Source of the DNA: Flavobacteriales bacterium
GTDB lineage: Bacteria > Bacteroidota > Bacteroidia > Flavobacteriales_E > Vicingaceae
DNA length: 6,233 nt
Assembly: GCA_003487525.1 (NCBI GenBank)
Contig: DNDT01000189.1
Span: forward strand, 1-6,233
Direction: 5' to 3'
Shown piece after piece: positions 1 to 5,797 of the stretch; the first letter of the stretch is position 1; the number at the start of each line of letters is the position of its first letter. The position numbers and the translations under genes were made by a program. The notes under the pieces are model-generated. The model did no database searches. It was not told the origin of the DNA and saw only the letters and a list, made by a program, of their open reading frames with translations.

Positions 1-6
1 ATTATC

Positions 7-27
7 AGGAATCAGGAATCTGGAATC
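7..27. repeat. Three tandem copies of a 7-bp unit (AGGAATC)
   Basis: The units AGGAATC, AGGAATC and TGGAATC follow one another without a gap, with one mismatch in the third copy. They lie just past the stop codon of the minus-strand ChaN-like gene, in what would be its 3' untranslated region. No dyad symmetry is present, so this is not an obvious terminator hairpin. The array may continue or have partners to the left of the window, which cannot be seen. Its function is unknown; it could be simple slippage. Confidence 0.6.
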
Positions 28-30
28 ATC

Positions 31-894
31 CTAATACGTTAAGGTCATGTCGCTGTCCACGCATATGATGAAATCCGCTTTTCCGATATTTTCCTCTTCG
101 AGTGAATCAATATCTTCTTGAGAAACAGTTGAGATGGTCATATAATTGAGTGCGTTGTTGATTCTTTTCATATGCCATAAAATACCCTCGTATTCATCCG
201 AATGAAAGGCTCCGTTGTAGTGAATAAAGAGATCGCCGCTTTTGTAATTAGCGAGGATGAAATGAGACATGGTGGCATCTTTCAGCGCCTGCGCTTTAAC
301 GATTTCGATTGTTCCATGTTCTCCCATCATTTCAAGTATATCCTTGTAGGTTTTTATGTCCGGATCAAAATCAATGGGCAGGGGGGCAATCCACGATTTT
401 TCTTCATCATTAAGTGTGTCAAGAGCTTCAAAGCCACATTCATGCACTAATTTGGCGTAACGCCTTGGAACGTTGCAGGCAATAAAAGAGAGCTTGTTTT
501 CTTTCGCGAAGTCGACCAGGGGTTTGTAATCGGTTTTGTAATTTTTCCACAATCTGGCAAGCGAGTCGAGTTCCTTGCTAGTGATTGAGTCAATCAAATA
601 TTCATTTAGTTCATTCTGATTATCTGCTTCGATCATCTCGGCGCCCAGCATGAGATGCCTTTTTTTTGAAAGATCGGTGGTTACCTCCAACTGCAGCCAA
701 TGCGCAATCGGATTATCGTGCAGCTCACCGAACAACAAGATATCCGCATTCTGCAACTGATTGACCATTTTTTCATATTTCACTTTTTTCCCCTTCGAAT
801 CATACAAACGGTAGGCAGGTTTGTCCTGAGCTTGAGCTTGCATAAACAATAAAGTGATAATTCCTGCAAGGAATGTGCGGTGAGAAAGTAACAT
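31..894 (-). CDS. ChaN-like secreted haem-binding family protein (Cofac_haem_bdg, DUF399-type)
   Basis: This 287-residue protein belongs by motif to the ChaN / Cofac_haem_bdg family (PF04187), whose studied members are surface or periplasmic haem-binding proteins linked to iron uptake. Family blocks appear in order: LLFGELHDNPIAHWLQLEV (53-71), GAEMIEADNQNELNEYL (84-100), W116 with the KNYKTDYKPLVDFA stretch and IACNVPRRYAK (117-148), AQALKDATMSHF (201-212), and a late Gly-His block FIHYNGAFHSDEYEGI (223-238). The N-terminus is a signal peptide with hydrophobic core at about 8-18 and likely signal peptidase I cleavage AQA|Q23. There is no lipobox cysteine, so unlike Campylobacter ChaN it is probably not a lipoprotein. 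Length is normal for the family. It starts 6 bases after the stop of the MORN-repeat gene, so the two are probably co-transcribed. Haem binding is inferred from the family and no ligand residue is assigned here. No TonB receptor or haem transporter is in view. Confidence 0.85.
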   Translation of the reverse strand: MLLSHRTFLAGIITLLFMQAQAQDKPAYRLYDSKGKKVKYEKMVNQLQNADILLFGELHDNPIAHWLQLEVTTDLSKKRHLMLGAEMIEADNQNELNEYLIDSITSKELDSLARLWKNYKTDYKPLVDFAKENKLSFIACNVPRRYAKLVHECGFEALDTLNDEEKSWIAPLPIDFDPDIKTYKDILEMMGEHGTIEIVKAQALKDATMSHFILANYKSGDLFIHYNGAFHSDEYEGILWHMKRINNALNYMTISTVSQEDIDSLEEENIGKADFIICVDSDMTLTY

Positions 895-900
895 AGGTTG

Positions 901-2610
901 TTATTCAGTTATTTTGACGCCTTTTTTGAATTTCATGGTTTTAAGCAAATCTCCTTCTTGCTTTCCGTAAAATTCCCAGGTTCCATCCGGACGTCCGTTT
1001 TTAAAATATTTCACACTTTCAAGTGTGCCAACTTCATGCCAGGAGGTGACTTTTCCTTCCTGCCGGTCGTTGATAAAGGTGCAGGTGAGTTGATTTTTTC
1101 CATTTTCGTAATAGAAAATCCATTCGCCGTTTTTCATGCCATCGGTGTAATTTCCTTCTTCTTTTTTGTTTCCGTTTTCGAACCAGTAAATGCGTTGACC
1201 ATTGAGAATGCCGTCCTTATAGTTCTCGGTAAGTTCCTGTGCGCCTGAAGGGTAATTGTGACGCCATTCACCATCTTTCATTCCATTTTTGTAAGCGCCC
1301 AAAAAGTTTACCGCTCCGGTTTCAAACCAACCTTCCCACCGGCCATCCATGAGTCCGCCCGAGAAACTACCTGCGCTTTTCCGACTTTCATCGTCGTACC
1401 ACGATTGCCACTCGCCTTCCTCTTTTCCTCCCTCAAATTTTCCCTGCATCACCTTGACACCGTTTTCTGCATAATAGGTCCAGATTCCGGTTTTCACCCC
1501 ATCCGCATATGACCCCATTTTCCAGACTACACCGTCCCTGTACCAATAGGTCCATTTGCCGTCTTTTTTTCCATTTTTAAAGCCTCCTTCAAACTCGACC
1601 TTGTCCTCATCATGAAAATAAAATTTCCACTCGCCGTTGCGGGCATCGCTGACAAAATCCCCCTCGAAATCCTTCAGTCCGGATTTTAAAAACCACACCC
1701 AATGACCTGATTTTTTACCGTCATTGTAGTTCCCTTTTGTACTGAGCTCTCCCGTTCTGAACCATTCACTGTATTCGCCCTTCTCAAGGTCATTATGATA
1801 GGTGACCGACTTGCTGGTCTGACCATTTTCGTAGTAATACAGCCATGGACCTTCTTTTTTGTTATCCGTGTAATTACCCGATGACAAGGGTTTTCCGTTT
1901 GCGAAGTAAACCACCCATAACCCGGTCTTTTTCCCCATGCCGTAGTTTCCTTCGTTTATTTTAATTCCTTCATTGTTCCATTGAACCCAGGTGCCATCTT
2001 TCAGGCCATCTTTATAGGCTCCTTTTTCCTTTAGTTTCCCGTCGCTGTAATAATCCTCGAATCGTCCGTTGCCATCTTTGAGCAATACGGAGCCCTTGGA
2101 ATCTCTGAACTCAATGATTTTTGACTCCTCGCTCGGATTACATGAAACGAGGCTTTTCAGGGAACCATTTTGATACCAGGATGTCCATATGCTGTCGCGG
2201 GCGTCTTTTGCGTAGAACCCGCTTTCGTATTTGCCGCCTTCTTCGTAATAGAATGTCCATAAACTGTCTTTGAATCCAAGATGATAAAAGCCTTCTGACA
2301 AAATATTCCCATTTTCGAAGTAGGTTTTAAACCGGCCATGCTTGTGAGACATATCGAAATTTCCTTCTTCCTTGATCTTTCCACTCAGGTAATATCCTTT
2401 GTAGGCCCCGTGAAAATCTCCATCCAGATAGGTCACTTCCTGGATTAAGTTTCCATCGCGATCCCAAAATTTCCAGGGTCCTTGTTCTATGCCCTGAGCC
2501 AAATTACCTTCAGCCTTTTTTTGGCCGTTTTCAAATGAATAGGTGGTGACCTGTGCCATTGTGCCTGCGGAAAGGGCACAGGTAAAGAGTAAGAGCAGTA
2601 GGTTTTTCAT
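901..2610 (-). CDS. Secreted long MORN-variant repeat protein (YwqK-like)
   Basis: This 569-residue protein is almost entirely repeats. After a signal peptide (hydrophobic 4-15, likely cleavage TMA|Q20) come about 22 units of roughly 24 residues with the pattern G-x-W-x-x-[WY]-[YF]-x-x-G-x-x-x-x-x-G-x-[YF]-x-[DN]-G-x-[KE]-x. Examples are the units starting at 206 (GTWVQW), 351 (GKWTYW), 423 (GRWEGW) and 543 (GTWEFY). This matches the MORN-variant repeat (MORN_2, PF07661), which automatic annotation often labels 'YwqK family antitoxin'. No toxin gene is next to it, so that label should not be read as function. There is no other domain, no C-terminal sorting domain and no lipobox (Cys11 is inside the hydrophobic core). 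It should fold as an elongated beta-hairpin repeat in the periplasm, the outer membrane or outside the cell, perhaps as a scaffold or binding surface; that is inference. It is the first gene of a minus-strand pair with the ChaN-like gene and has a good -7 element just upstream. Confidence 0.87.
   Translation of the reverse strand: MKNLLLLLFTCALSAGTMAQVTTYSFENGQKKAEGNLAQGIEQGPWKFWDRDGNLIQEVTYLDGDFHGAYKGYYLSGKIKEEGNFDMSHKHGRFKTYFENGNILSEGFYHLGFKDSLWTFYYEEGGKYESGFYAKDARDSIWTSWYQNGSLKSLVSCNPSEESKIIEFRDSKGSVLLKDGNGRFEDYYSDGKLKEKGAYKDGLKDGTWVQWNNEGIKINEGNYGMGKKTGLWVVYFANGKPLSSGNYTDNKKEGPWLYYYENGQTSKSVTYHNDLEKGEYSEWFRTGELSTKGNYNDGKKSGHWVWFLKSGLKDFEGDFVSDARNGEWKFYFHDEDKVEFEGGFKNGKKDGKWTYWYRDGVVWKMGSYADGVKTGIWTYYAENGVKVMQGKFEGGKEEGEWQSWYDDESRKSAGSFSGGLMDGRWEGWFETGAVNFLGAYKNGMKDGEWRHNYPSGAQELTENYKDGILNGQRIYWFENGNKKEEGNYTDGMKNGEWIFYYENGKNQLTCTFINDRQEGKVTSWHEVGTLESVKYFKNGRPDGTWEFYGKQEGDLLKTMKFKKGVKITE
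913..2550 (-). repeat. Coding array of about 22 MORN-variant repeats, 24-codon period
   Basis: This interval encodes residues 21-566. Units begin at residues 21, 44, 68, 92, 117 and 141, and then at 182, 206, 230, 254, 278, 302, 326, 351, 375, 399, 423, 447, 471, 495, 519 and 543. The step is 24 residues (72 bp) almost throughout, with one-residue additions in the units at 92 and 326. Residues 165-181 form a short degenerate spacer that breaks the phase. By eye the units share the protein pattern but not long identical DNA stretches, so the array appears old rather than a fresh expansion. Confidence 0.8.
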
Positions 2611-2623
2611 TGTATTGCGCCAT

Positions 2624-2631
2624 CAAAAATA
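2624..2631 (-). promoter_or_regulatory. Bacteroidota -7 promoter element (TATTTTTG) for the MORN/ChaN-like unit
   Basis: Read on the minus strand, the sequence is TATTTTTG, an exact match to the Bacteroidota sigma-ABfr -7 consensus TAnnTTTG. It ends 13 bases before the ATG at 2610, so transcription would begin only about 7-10 bases upstream of translation. The -33 TTG box is not convincing: the nearest candidate at suitable spacing is a TTC. The call rests on the -7 match and the position. Confidence 0.45.
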
Positions 2632-2633
2632 GG

Positions 2634-2647
2634 GATTCACATGAATC
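2634..2647. promoter_or_regulatory. Small perfect palindrome GATTCA-CA-TGAATC in the divergent intergenic region
   Basis: Two 6-bp arms, GATTCA and TGAATC, are separated by 2 bases. The site lies in the 80-base gap between the divergent MORN-repeat and moeA genes, immediately upstream of the minus-strand -7 element and inside what would be its -33/-7 spacer. That is a plausible operator position. I recognise no regulator for it, and a site this short can occur by chance. Confidence 0.3.
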
Positions 2648-2690
2648 AGAACGAAGGATTGTGTTAATTTTATTTCGTTACTTACCTCAC

Positions 2691-3875
2691 ATGATTTCGA
2701 TAGAAGAAGCAAAAATTAGAATTGGTAAAAATTGTGGGTCATTGGGAGCTCAGCTGCGTCCCATTGAATCCAGTCTGGGATATATATTGAGCATGGATGT
2801 TAAATCACCGATTGACTTGCCCGGCTTCAGGCAATCGGCCATGGACGGATTTGCCATGATACGAGAAGATCTTGAAAATGGAATCAGAGAGTTTAACGTT
2901 ACACATGAGGTGCAGGCCGGACCGACGTCGTCCATACCACTGAAAAATGGCGAAGCTGTTCGAATTTTTACCGGGGCAAAAGTACCGGATGATGCGGATG
3001 TGGTTATTATTCAGGAAAAAACGGAGTATACCGAACAGAAGTTAAAAATACTTGAGTATTCAAGTAATCAAAAATCCAACATTCGCCGTATTGGCGAACA
3101 AATTGAAAAAGGATCCGTGGCACTGGCAAAAGGGCATCTTGTAAACCCTTCGGCAATTGGATTTATGGCCTCGATGGGTTTGCAAAAAGTTGATGTCGTT
3201 CGCAAACCTTCGATTGCAATGATTACAACCGGAAATGAATTGAAAAGAGCCGGATCTGATTTGCAACCCGGTGAAATCTACGAATCAAATTCCTTGATGA
3301 TGTCATCTGTATTGGCTCACAGCGGGTTTAGCATGAACGAGGAAAAAAAGATAAACGATACCCTGGAAGAGACCGTTAATCAGGTGAAACTGAGTCTGGA
3401 TCAACACGATGTGTTAATCATTTCCGGAGGAATTAGTGTCGGAAAGTACGATTTTGTAAAAAGAGCACTGGAAGAAAATGGTGTAGAGGAGGTATTTTAC
3501 AAGATTAATCAGAAACCGGGAAAACCCATGTATTTTGGGACTAAGGGAAGTAAATTGATTTTTGCGCTTCCCGGGAATCCGGCCAGTTTACTTACCTGTT
3601 TTTATATTTATTTATTACCGGCACTGCGCATCCTTTCAGGTCATAGGGTTGTTGAGCATATACAGCGCAAAAAACTTGTTTCCGATTTTGAATACCGCGG
3701 TGATCGCCCGGTATTTCTCAAGGCATTTGTAATAGGTGATTCGGTTGAAATACTTGAGGGACAGATGTCGTTTGTGCTTAAATCATTTGCGGAAGCCAAT
3801 GCGCTGGTTTACCTTCATGGTGAAAATAGAATTCTGGAAAAAGATTGTGAAGTTGAAGTCATTTCAATAACCTAA
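2691..3875 (+). CDS. moeA: Molybdopterin molybdenumtransferase MoeA
   Basis: MoeA inserts molybdate into adenylated molybdopterin to give active molybdenum cofactor, in the cytosol. The 394-residue product has the usual length (E. coli MoeA is 411). Motifs in order: LPGFRQSAMDGFAM (43-56, with the conserved Asp52), RIFTGAKVPDDADVVIIQE (91-109), IRRIGEQIEKG (131-141), ITTGNEL (178-184, Glu183) leading to GEIYESNS (194-201), SGGISVGKYD (245-254, Asp254), KPGKPMYFG (275-283), ALPGNPASLL (292-301), and the C-terminal domain IV from about 330 with GDRPVFLKA and FAEANALVYL. The ATG at 2691 was chosen because the MoeA fold begins there (MISIEEAKIRI). An open extension back to a TTG at 2610 has no family similarity and would overlap the start of the divergent gene. 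It is 3 bases from the following barrel gene, so the two are surely co-transcribed. No strong TAnnTTTG element is seen before it; TAATTTTA at 2665-2672 is a weak possibility. Confidence 0.95.
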   Translation: MISIEEAKIRIGKNCGSLGAQLRPIESSLGYILSMDVKSPIDLPGFRQSAMDGFAMIREDLENGIREFNVTHEVQAGPTSSIPLKNGEAVRIFTGAKVPDDADVVIIQEKTEYTEQKLKILEYSSNQKSNIRRIGEQIEKGSVALAKGHLVNPSAIGFMASMGLQKVDVVRKPSIAMITTGNELKRAGSDLQPGEIYESNSLMMSSVLAHSGFSMNEEKKINDTLEETVNQVKLSLDQHDVLIISGGISVGKYDFVKRALEENGVEEVFYKINQKPGKPMYFGTKGSKLIFALPGNPASLLTCFYIYLLPALRILSGHRVVEHIQRKKLVSDFEYRGDRPVFLKAFVIGDSVEILEGQMSFVLKSFAEANALVYLHGENRILEKDCEVEVISIT

Positions 3876-3878
3876 GAC

Positions 3879-4676
3879 ATGAAAAAAATACTGACAGGAC
3901 TCTTAGTGATTTTTATATCCAACGGATACCTTGCACAGGAGGGTATCGATAAATCGGAACCGGGAGCGCTTTCGACGGACAGACCCGTGCAATCCGAAAC
4001 TCCTTTTACAGTGCCCAAGAGACACCTTCAATTTGAAATGGGCGTTAATTACGAACAAGGAAACGAGCACGCTTACAATCTCAATACAGCCCCGAATCTT
4101 TTGATAAAATATGGATTGACCGAGCGCCTGGAATTGAGAATGACCAACAATTATATCAATCTTGAAAACAGAAACAAGTCTTTTATTGATGGATCTGATT
4201 CCAACCATACAATTTCGGGAGTTGATGACCCCTTATTTGGACTTAAGTACAAGTTAGTAGGTGCGGGAGGTGGAAATACAAATGCGGTGGTTTCATTGTC
4301 CAGCAAAGTGAATGCCTGGGGTGCAGAAGAATTTGAACAGATTAATACCAATCTGCTTTTAAGGGCTACAATGGCACGGTCTTTCACTGATTCTTGGTAT
4401 GCTATTGTCGGATTGGAGTATGGTTTCTACGACGGAATTGACGATCAGATCTTTTACGTGGTGCAGACTGGTTATTCGTTTTCCTTTGGACTTACGGCCC
4501 TTATAGAGTATTACGGGTATTCGTCGATTTCCGAGGTGAAAGACGCGGTAAATGGAGCGCTCGTGTATTTAATTAACGACCGGCATCAAGTGGATTTGTC
4601 CGGGGGAGTAGGAATTGACGATAATTTTTATTCTCATTATTTTTCTCTTGGATATTCATTCAGACTTGGGTTATAA
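3879..4676 (+). CDS. Predicted outer-membrane beta-barrel, transporter-like (Phenol_MetA_deg family)
   Basis: This 265-residue exported protein has a signal peptide (MKK start, hydrophobic core about 4-14, likely cleavage at LA|Q20). The N-terminal signature STDRPVQSETPFTVPKRHLQFEMG (32-55) is the hallmark of the 'transporter' / Phenol_MetA_deg-like family (PF13557), which forms outer-membrane beta-barrels. Alternating hydrophobic strands and tight turns run to the end, for example NLLIKYGLTERLELRM (73-88), DDPLFGLKYKL (116-126) and the terminal strand HYFSLGYSFRL (253-263), whose aromatic and hydrophobic residues suit barrel insertion. The substrate is unknown; the family name comes from aromatic-degradation loci and does not define one. 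It starts 3 bases after moeA and is followed by moaA, so it may share their expression. Whether it serves molybdenum metabolism is inference only. Confidence 0.8.
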   Translation: MKKILTGLLVIFISNGYLAQEGIDKSEPGALSTDRPVQSETPFTVPKRHLQFEMGVNYEQGNEHAYNLNTAPNLLIKYGLTERLELRMTNNYINLENRNKSFIDGSDSNHTISGVDDPLFGLKYKLVGAGGGNTNAVVSLSSKVNAWGAEEFEQINTNLLLRATMARSFTDSWYAIVGLEYGFYDGIDDQIFYVVQTGYSFSFGLTALIEYYGYSSISEVKDAVNGALVYLINDRHQVDLSGGVGIDDNFYSHYFSLGYSFRLGL

Positions 4677-4693
4677 TACGGGTTTTTTCTACC

Positions 4694-4701
4694 TATATTT
4701 G
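4694..4701 (+). promoter_or_regulatory. Candidate -7 promoter element (TATATTTG) for moaA
   Basis: TATATTTG is an exact match to the Bacteroidota -7 consensus TAnnTTTG, in the 58-base gap before moaA. The nearest upstream TTG, at 4666-4668, gives a 25-base spacer, somewhat long, so the -33 box is uncertain. Transcription from here would give a leader of roughly 28 bases. moaA could therefore be made both by read-through from moeA and from its own promoter. Confidence 0.4.
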
Positions 4702-4707
4702 AGCGTG

Positions 4708-4723
4708 ATATCATTTCTGATAT
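4708..4723. promoter_or_regulatory. Perfect inverted repeat ATATCA-TTTC-TGATAT in the moaA leader
   Basis: Two 6-bp arms surround a 4-base centre. The site lies just downstream of the predicted moaA transcription start and ends 11 bases before the ATG. It could be an operator where a bound regulator blocks transcription, or a weak AU-rich hairpin near the translation start. It is not the FNR site (TTGAT-N4-ATCAA), because the half-sites point the other way. It is far too small for a molybdenum cofactor riboswitch. Confidence 0.4.
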
Positions 4724-4734
4724 AACGAATTAAA

Positions 4735-5724
4735 ATGAGTCAAACACAATTAACCGACACGTTCGGACGTCTTCATAATTACCTGAGAATATCACTTACG
4801 GACAAGTGCAATTTTCGCTGTACCTATTGCATGCCGGACGAGAAGATGAAGTTCATGTCATCGGATAAGCTGATGAATGCCGAGGAGATTGTCAAGATGA
4901 CCGCGGTATTTCAGCAACTCGGTGTCAGTAAGGTCCGATTGACAGGAGGAGAGCCAACCCTTCGCAGAGACCTGATCGATATTATTACCGGAATCAAAGC
5001 ACTTGGAATAAGTCCTTCAATCACGACGAACGGGGCTTCGATTCAACAATATATTGATGATTTTCAAGAGAACAACATAGATGTTAATGTCAGTATTGAC
5101 ACGCTTCAAAAAGAGAAATTCATTCAAATATCTCAACGGGATCTGTTAGGTGCTGTTAAAACCAACATCGAAGAAATGGTGAGGAGAAAGATGAAGGTGA
5201 AATTAAACGTAGTCTTGTTGAGAGGATTTAATGACAATGAAATCATTGATCTCGTTAACTATGCCGCAGCACTGGGGGTCGAAATCAGGTTTATTGAATA
5301 CATGCCGTTTTTTGGCAATTCATGGGAATACGAAAAGGTCTATACCCGCAAAGAAATACTCAGGGATATTTCAGTTTATGGTGCAATCGAACCGATAATT
5401 TCACCCAATGACTCAACTTCGGAGAACTATCTAATACCTGCTACCGGTGCTAAATTTGGTATCATTTCCACTGTTTCAAACCCTTTCTGTCAGGGATGTA
5501 GCAGACTCAGACTGACCGCCGATGGTAAGATGAAAAACTGTCTTTTTTCGAATGACGAAACAGATTTGCTAAGCCCTCTGAGGATTGGGGAAAATCTTAT
5601 GCCGCTGATTAGGGAGAATATTTTGAGAAAGAAAAAGACCGCTGCCGGAAGAATTGATTTTAACAACGAAAAAGCCGCGGTTCAATACGCCCAAAACCGA
5701 TCCATGATAGCGATCGGTGGATAA
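4735..5724 (+). CDS. moaA: GTP 3',8-cyclase MoaA (radical SAM)
   Basis: MoaA uses S-adenosylmethionine and two iron-sulfur clusters to convert GTP to 3',8-cyclo-7,8-dihydro-GTP, which MoaC turns into cyclic pyranopterin monophosphate, the first molybdenum cofactor intermediate. The 329-residue product is full length. The N-terminal block GRLHNYLRISLTDKCNFRCTYCMP carries the radical SAM CX3CX2C motif at Cys25, Cys29 and Cys32. LTGGEPTLRRDL (69-80) is the SAM-contacting GGEP region, and RFIEYMPF (185-192) is the conserved later strand. The second cluster motif is CX2CX13C at Cys252, Cys255 and Cys269, with the conserved RLRLTADGK between the last two. The protein ends in the conserved Gly-Gly (328-329) that completes the MoaA active site. 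All key residues are intact. The ATG at 4735 fits the usual MoaA N-terminus. moaC is not in the window. The leader holds a candidate promoter and an inverted repeat. Confidence 0.97.
   Translation: MSQTQLTDTFGRLHNYLRISLTDKCNFRCTYCMPDEKMKFMSSDKLMNAEEIVKMTAVFQQLGVSKVRLTGGEPTLRRDLIDIITGIKALGISPSITTNGASIQQYIDDFQENNIDVNVSIDTLQKEKFIQISQRDLLGAVKTNIEEMVRRKMKVKLNVVLLRGFNDNEIIDLVNYAAALGVEIRFIEYMPFFGNSWEYEKVYTRKEILRDISVYGAIEPIISPNDSTSENYLIPATGAKFGIISTVSNPFCQGCSRLRLTADGKMKNCLFSNDETDLLSPLRIGENLMPLIRENILRKKKTAAGRIDFNNEKAAVQYAQNRSMIAIGG
5696..5718 (+). terminator. Possible weak stem-loop at the 3' end of moaA
   Basis: ACCGATC (5696-5702) and GATCGGT (5712-5718) can pair as a 7-bp stem with a 9-base loop. 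The stem lies over the last codons of moaA and is followed by GGATAATTTTAT, which has only a short T run. The position suits an end-of-operon signal, but the T tract is poor and the stem is coding, so it may be chance. Confidence 0.25.
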
Positions 5725-5758
5725 TTTTATAAATTTATCCAAAGACATTTACTTTTAC

Positions 5759-5790
5759 TTGTTACCGTAATGGAATAATGGGGTAATTTG
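5759..5790 (+). promoter_or_regulatory. Weak candidate promoter region before the sensor gene, with 8-bp-spaced TAATGG repeats
   Basis: A TTG at 5759-5761 is followed after 21 bases by GTAATTTG (5783-5790), one mismatch from TAnnTTTG. The gene would be almost leaderless, with the ATG at 5798. Inside the spacer TAATGG occurs at 5768-5773 and 5776-5781, with a third partial copy (TAATTT) at 5784-5789, all on an 8-bp step. Each element is weak alone. Confidence 0.25.
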
Positions 5791-5797
5791 CAGCTCG

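Noticed and set aside
7..27. CRISPR-like or attachment-site repeats
   Set aside because: The units are 7 bp and contiguous with no spacers, and there is no integrase or tRNA gene nearby.
202..450. Plus-strand open frame inside the ChaN-like gene
   Set aside because: It lies wholly within a well-supported minus-strand gene and its translation has no recognisable family features.
898..1512. Two plus-strand open frames opposite the MORN gene
   Set aside because: They are complements of a repeat-coding region; their Phe- and Ser-rich translations reflect the Lys/Glu/Gly-rich repeats read backwards.
2157..2384. A second minus-strand frame within the MORN gene
   Set aside because: It overlaps the supported repeat frame completely and lacks any repeat pattern or conserved motif.
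901..2610. YwqK-type antitoxin of a toxin-antitoxin pair
   Set aside because: The repeat type is shared, but this protein has a signal peptide, is far longer than YwqK, and no toxin gene is adjacent.
2610..2690. Possible N-terminal extension of moeA from a TTG at 2610
   Set aside because: The 27 extra residues show no MoeA similarity, the region carries the divergent gene's promoter, and ATG 2691 starts exactly where the MoeA fold begins.
4672..4677. TATAAT resembling an E. coli -10 box before moaA
   Set aside because: It overlaps the stop codon of the barrel gene and has no good -35; the Bacteroidota primary sigma factor uses TAnnTTTG instead, which is matched just downstream.
4677..4734. 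Molybdenum cofactor riboswitch upstream of moaA
   Set aside because: The gap is only 58 bases, too short for that structured RNA, and only one short AT-rich hairpin is possible.
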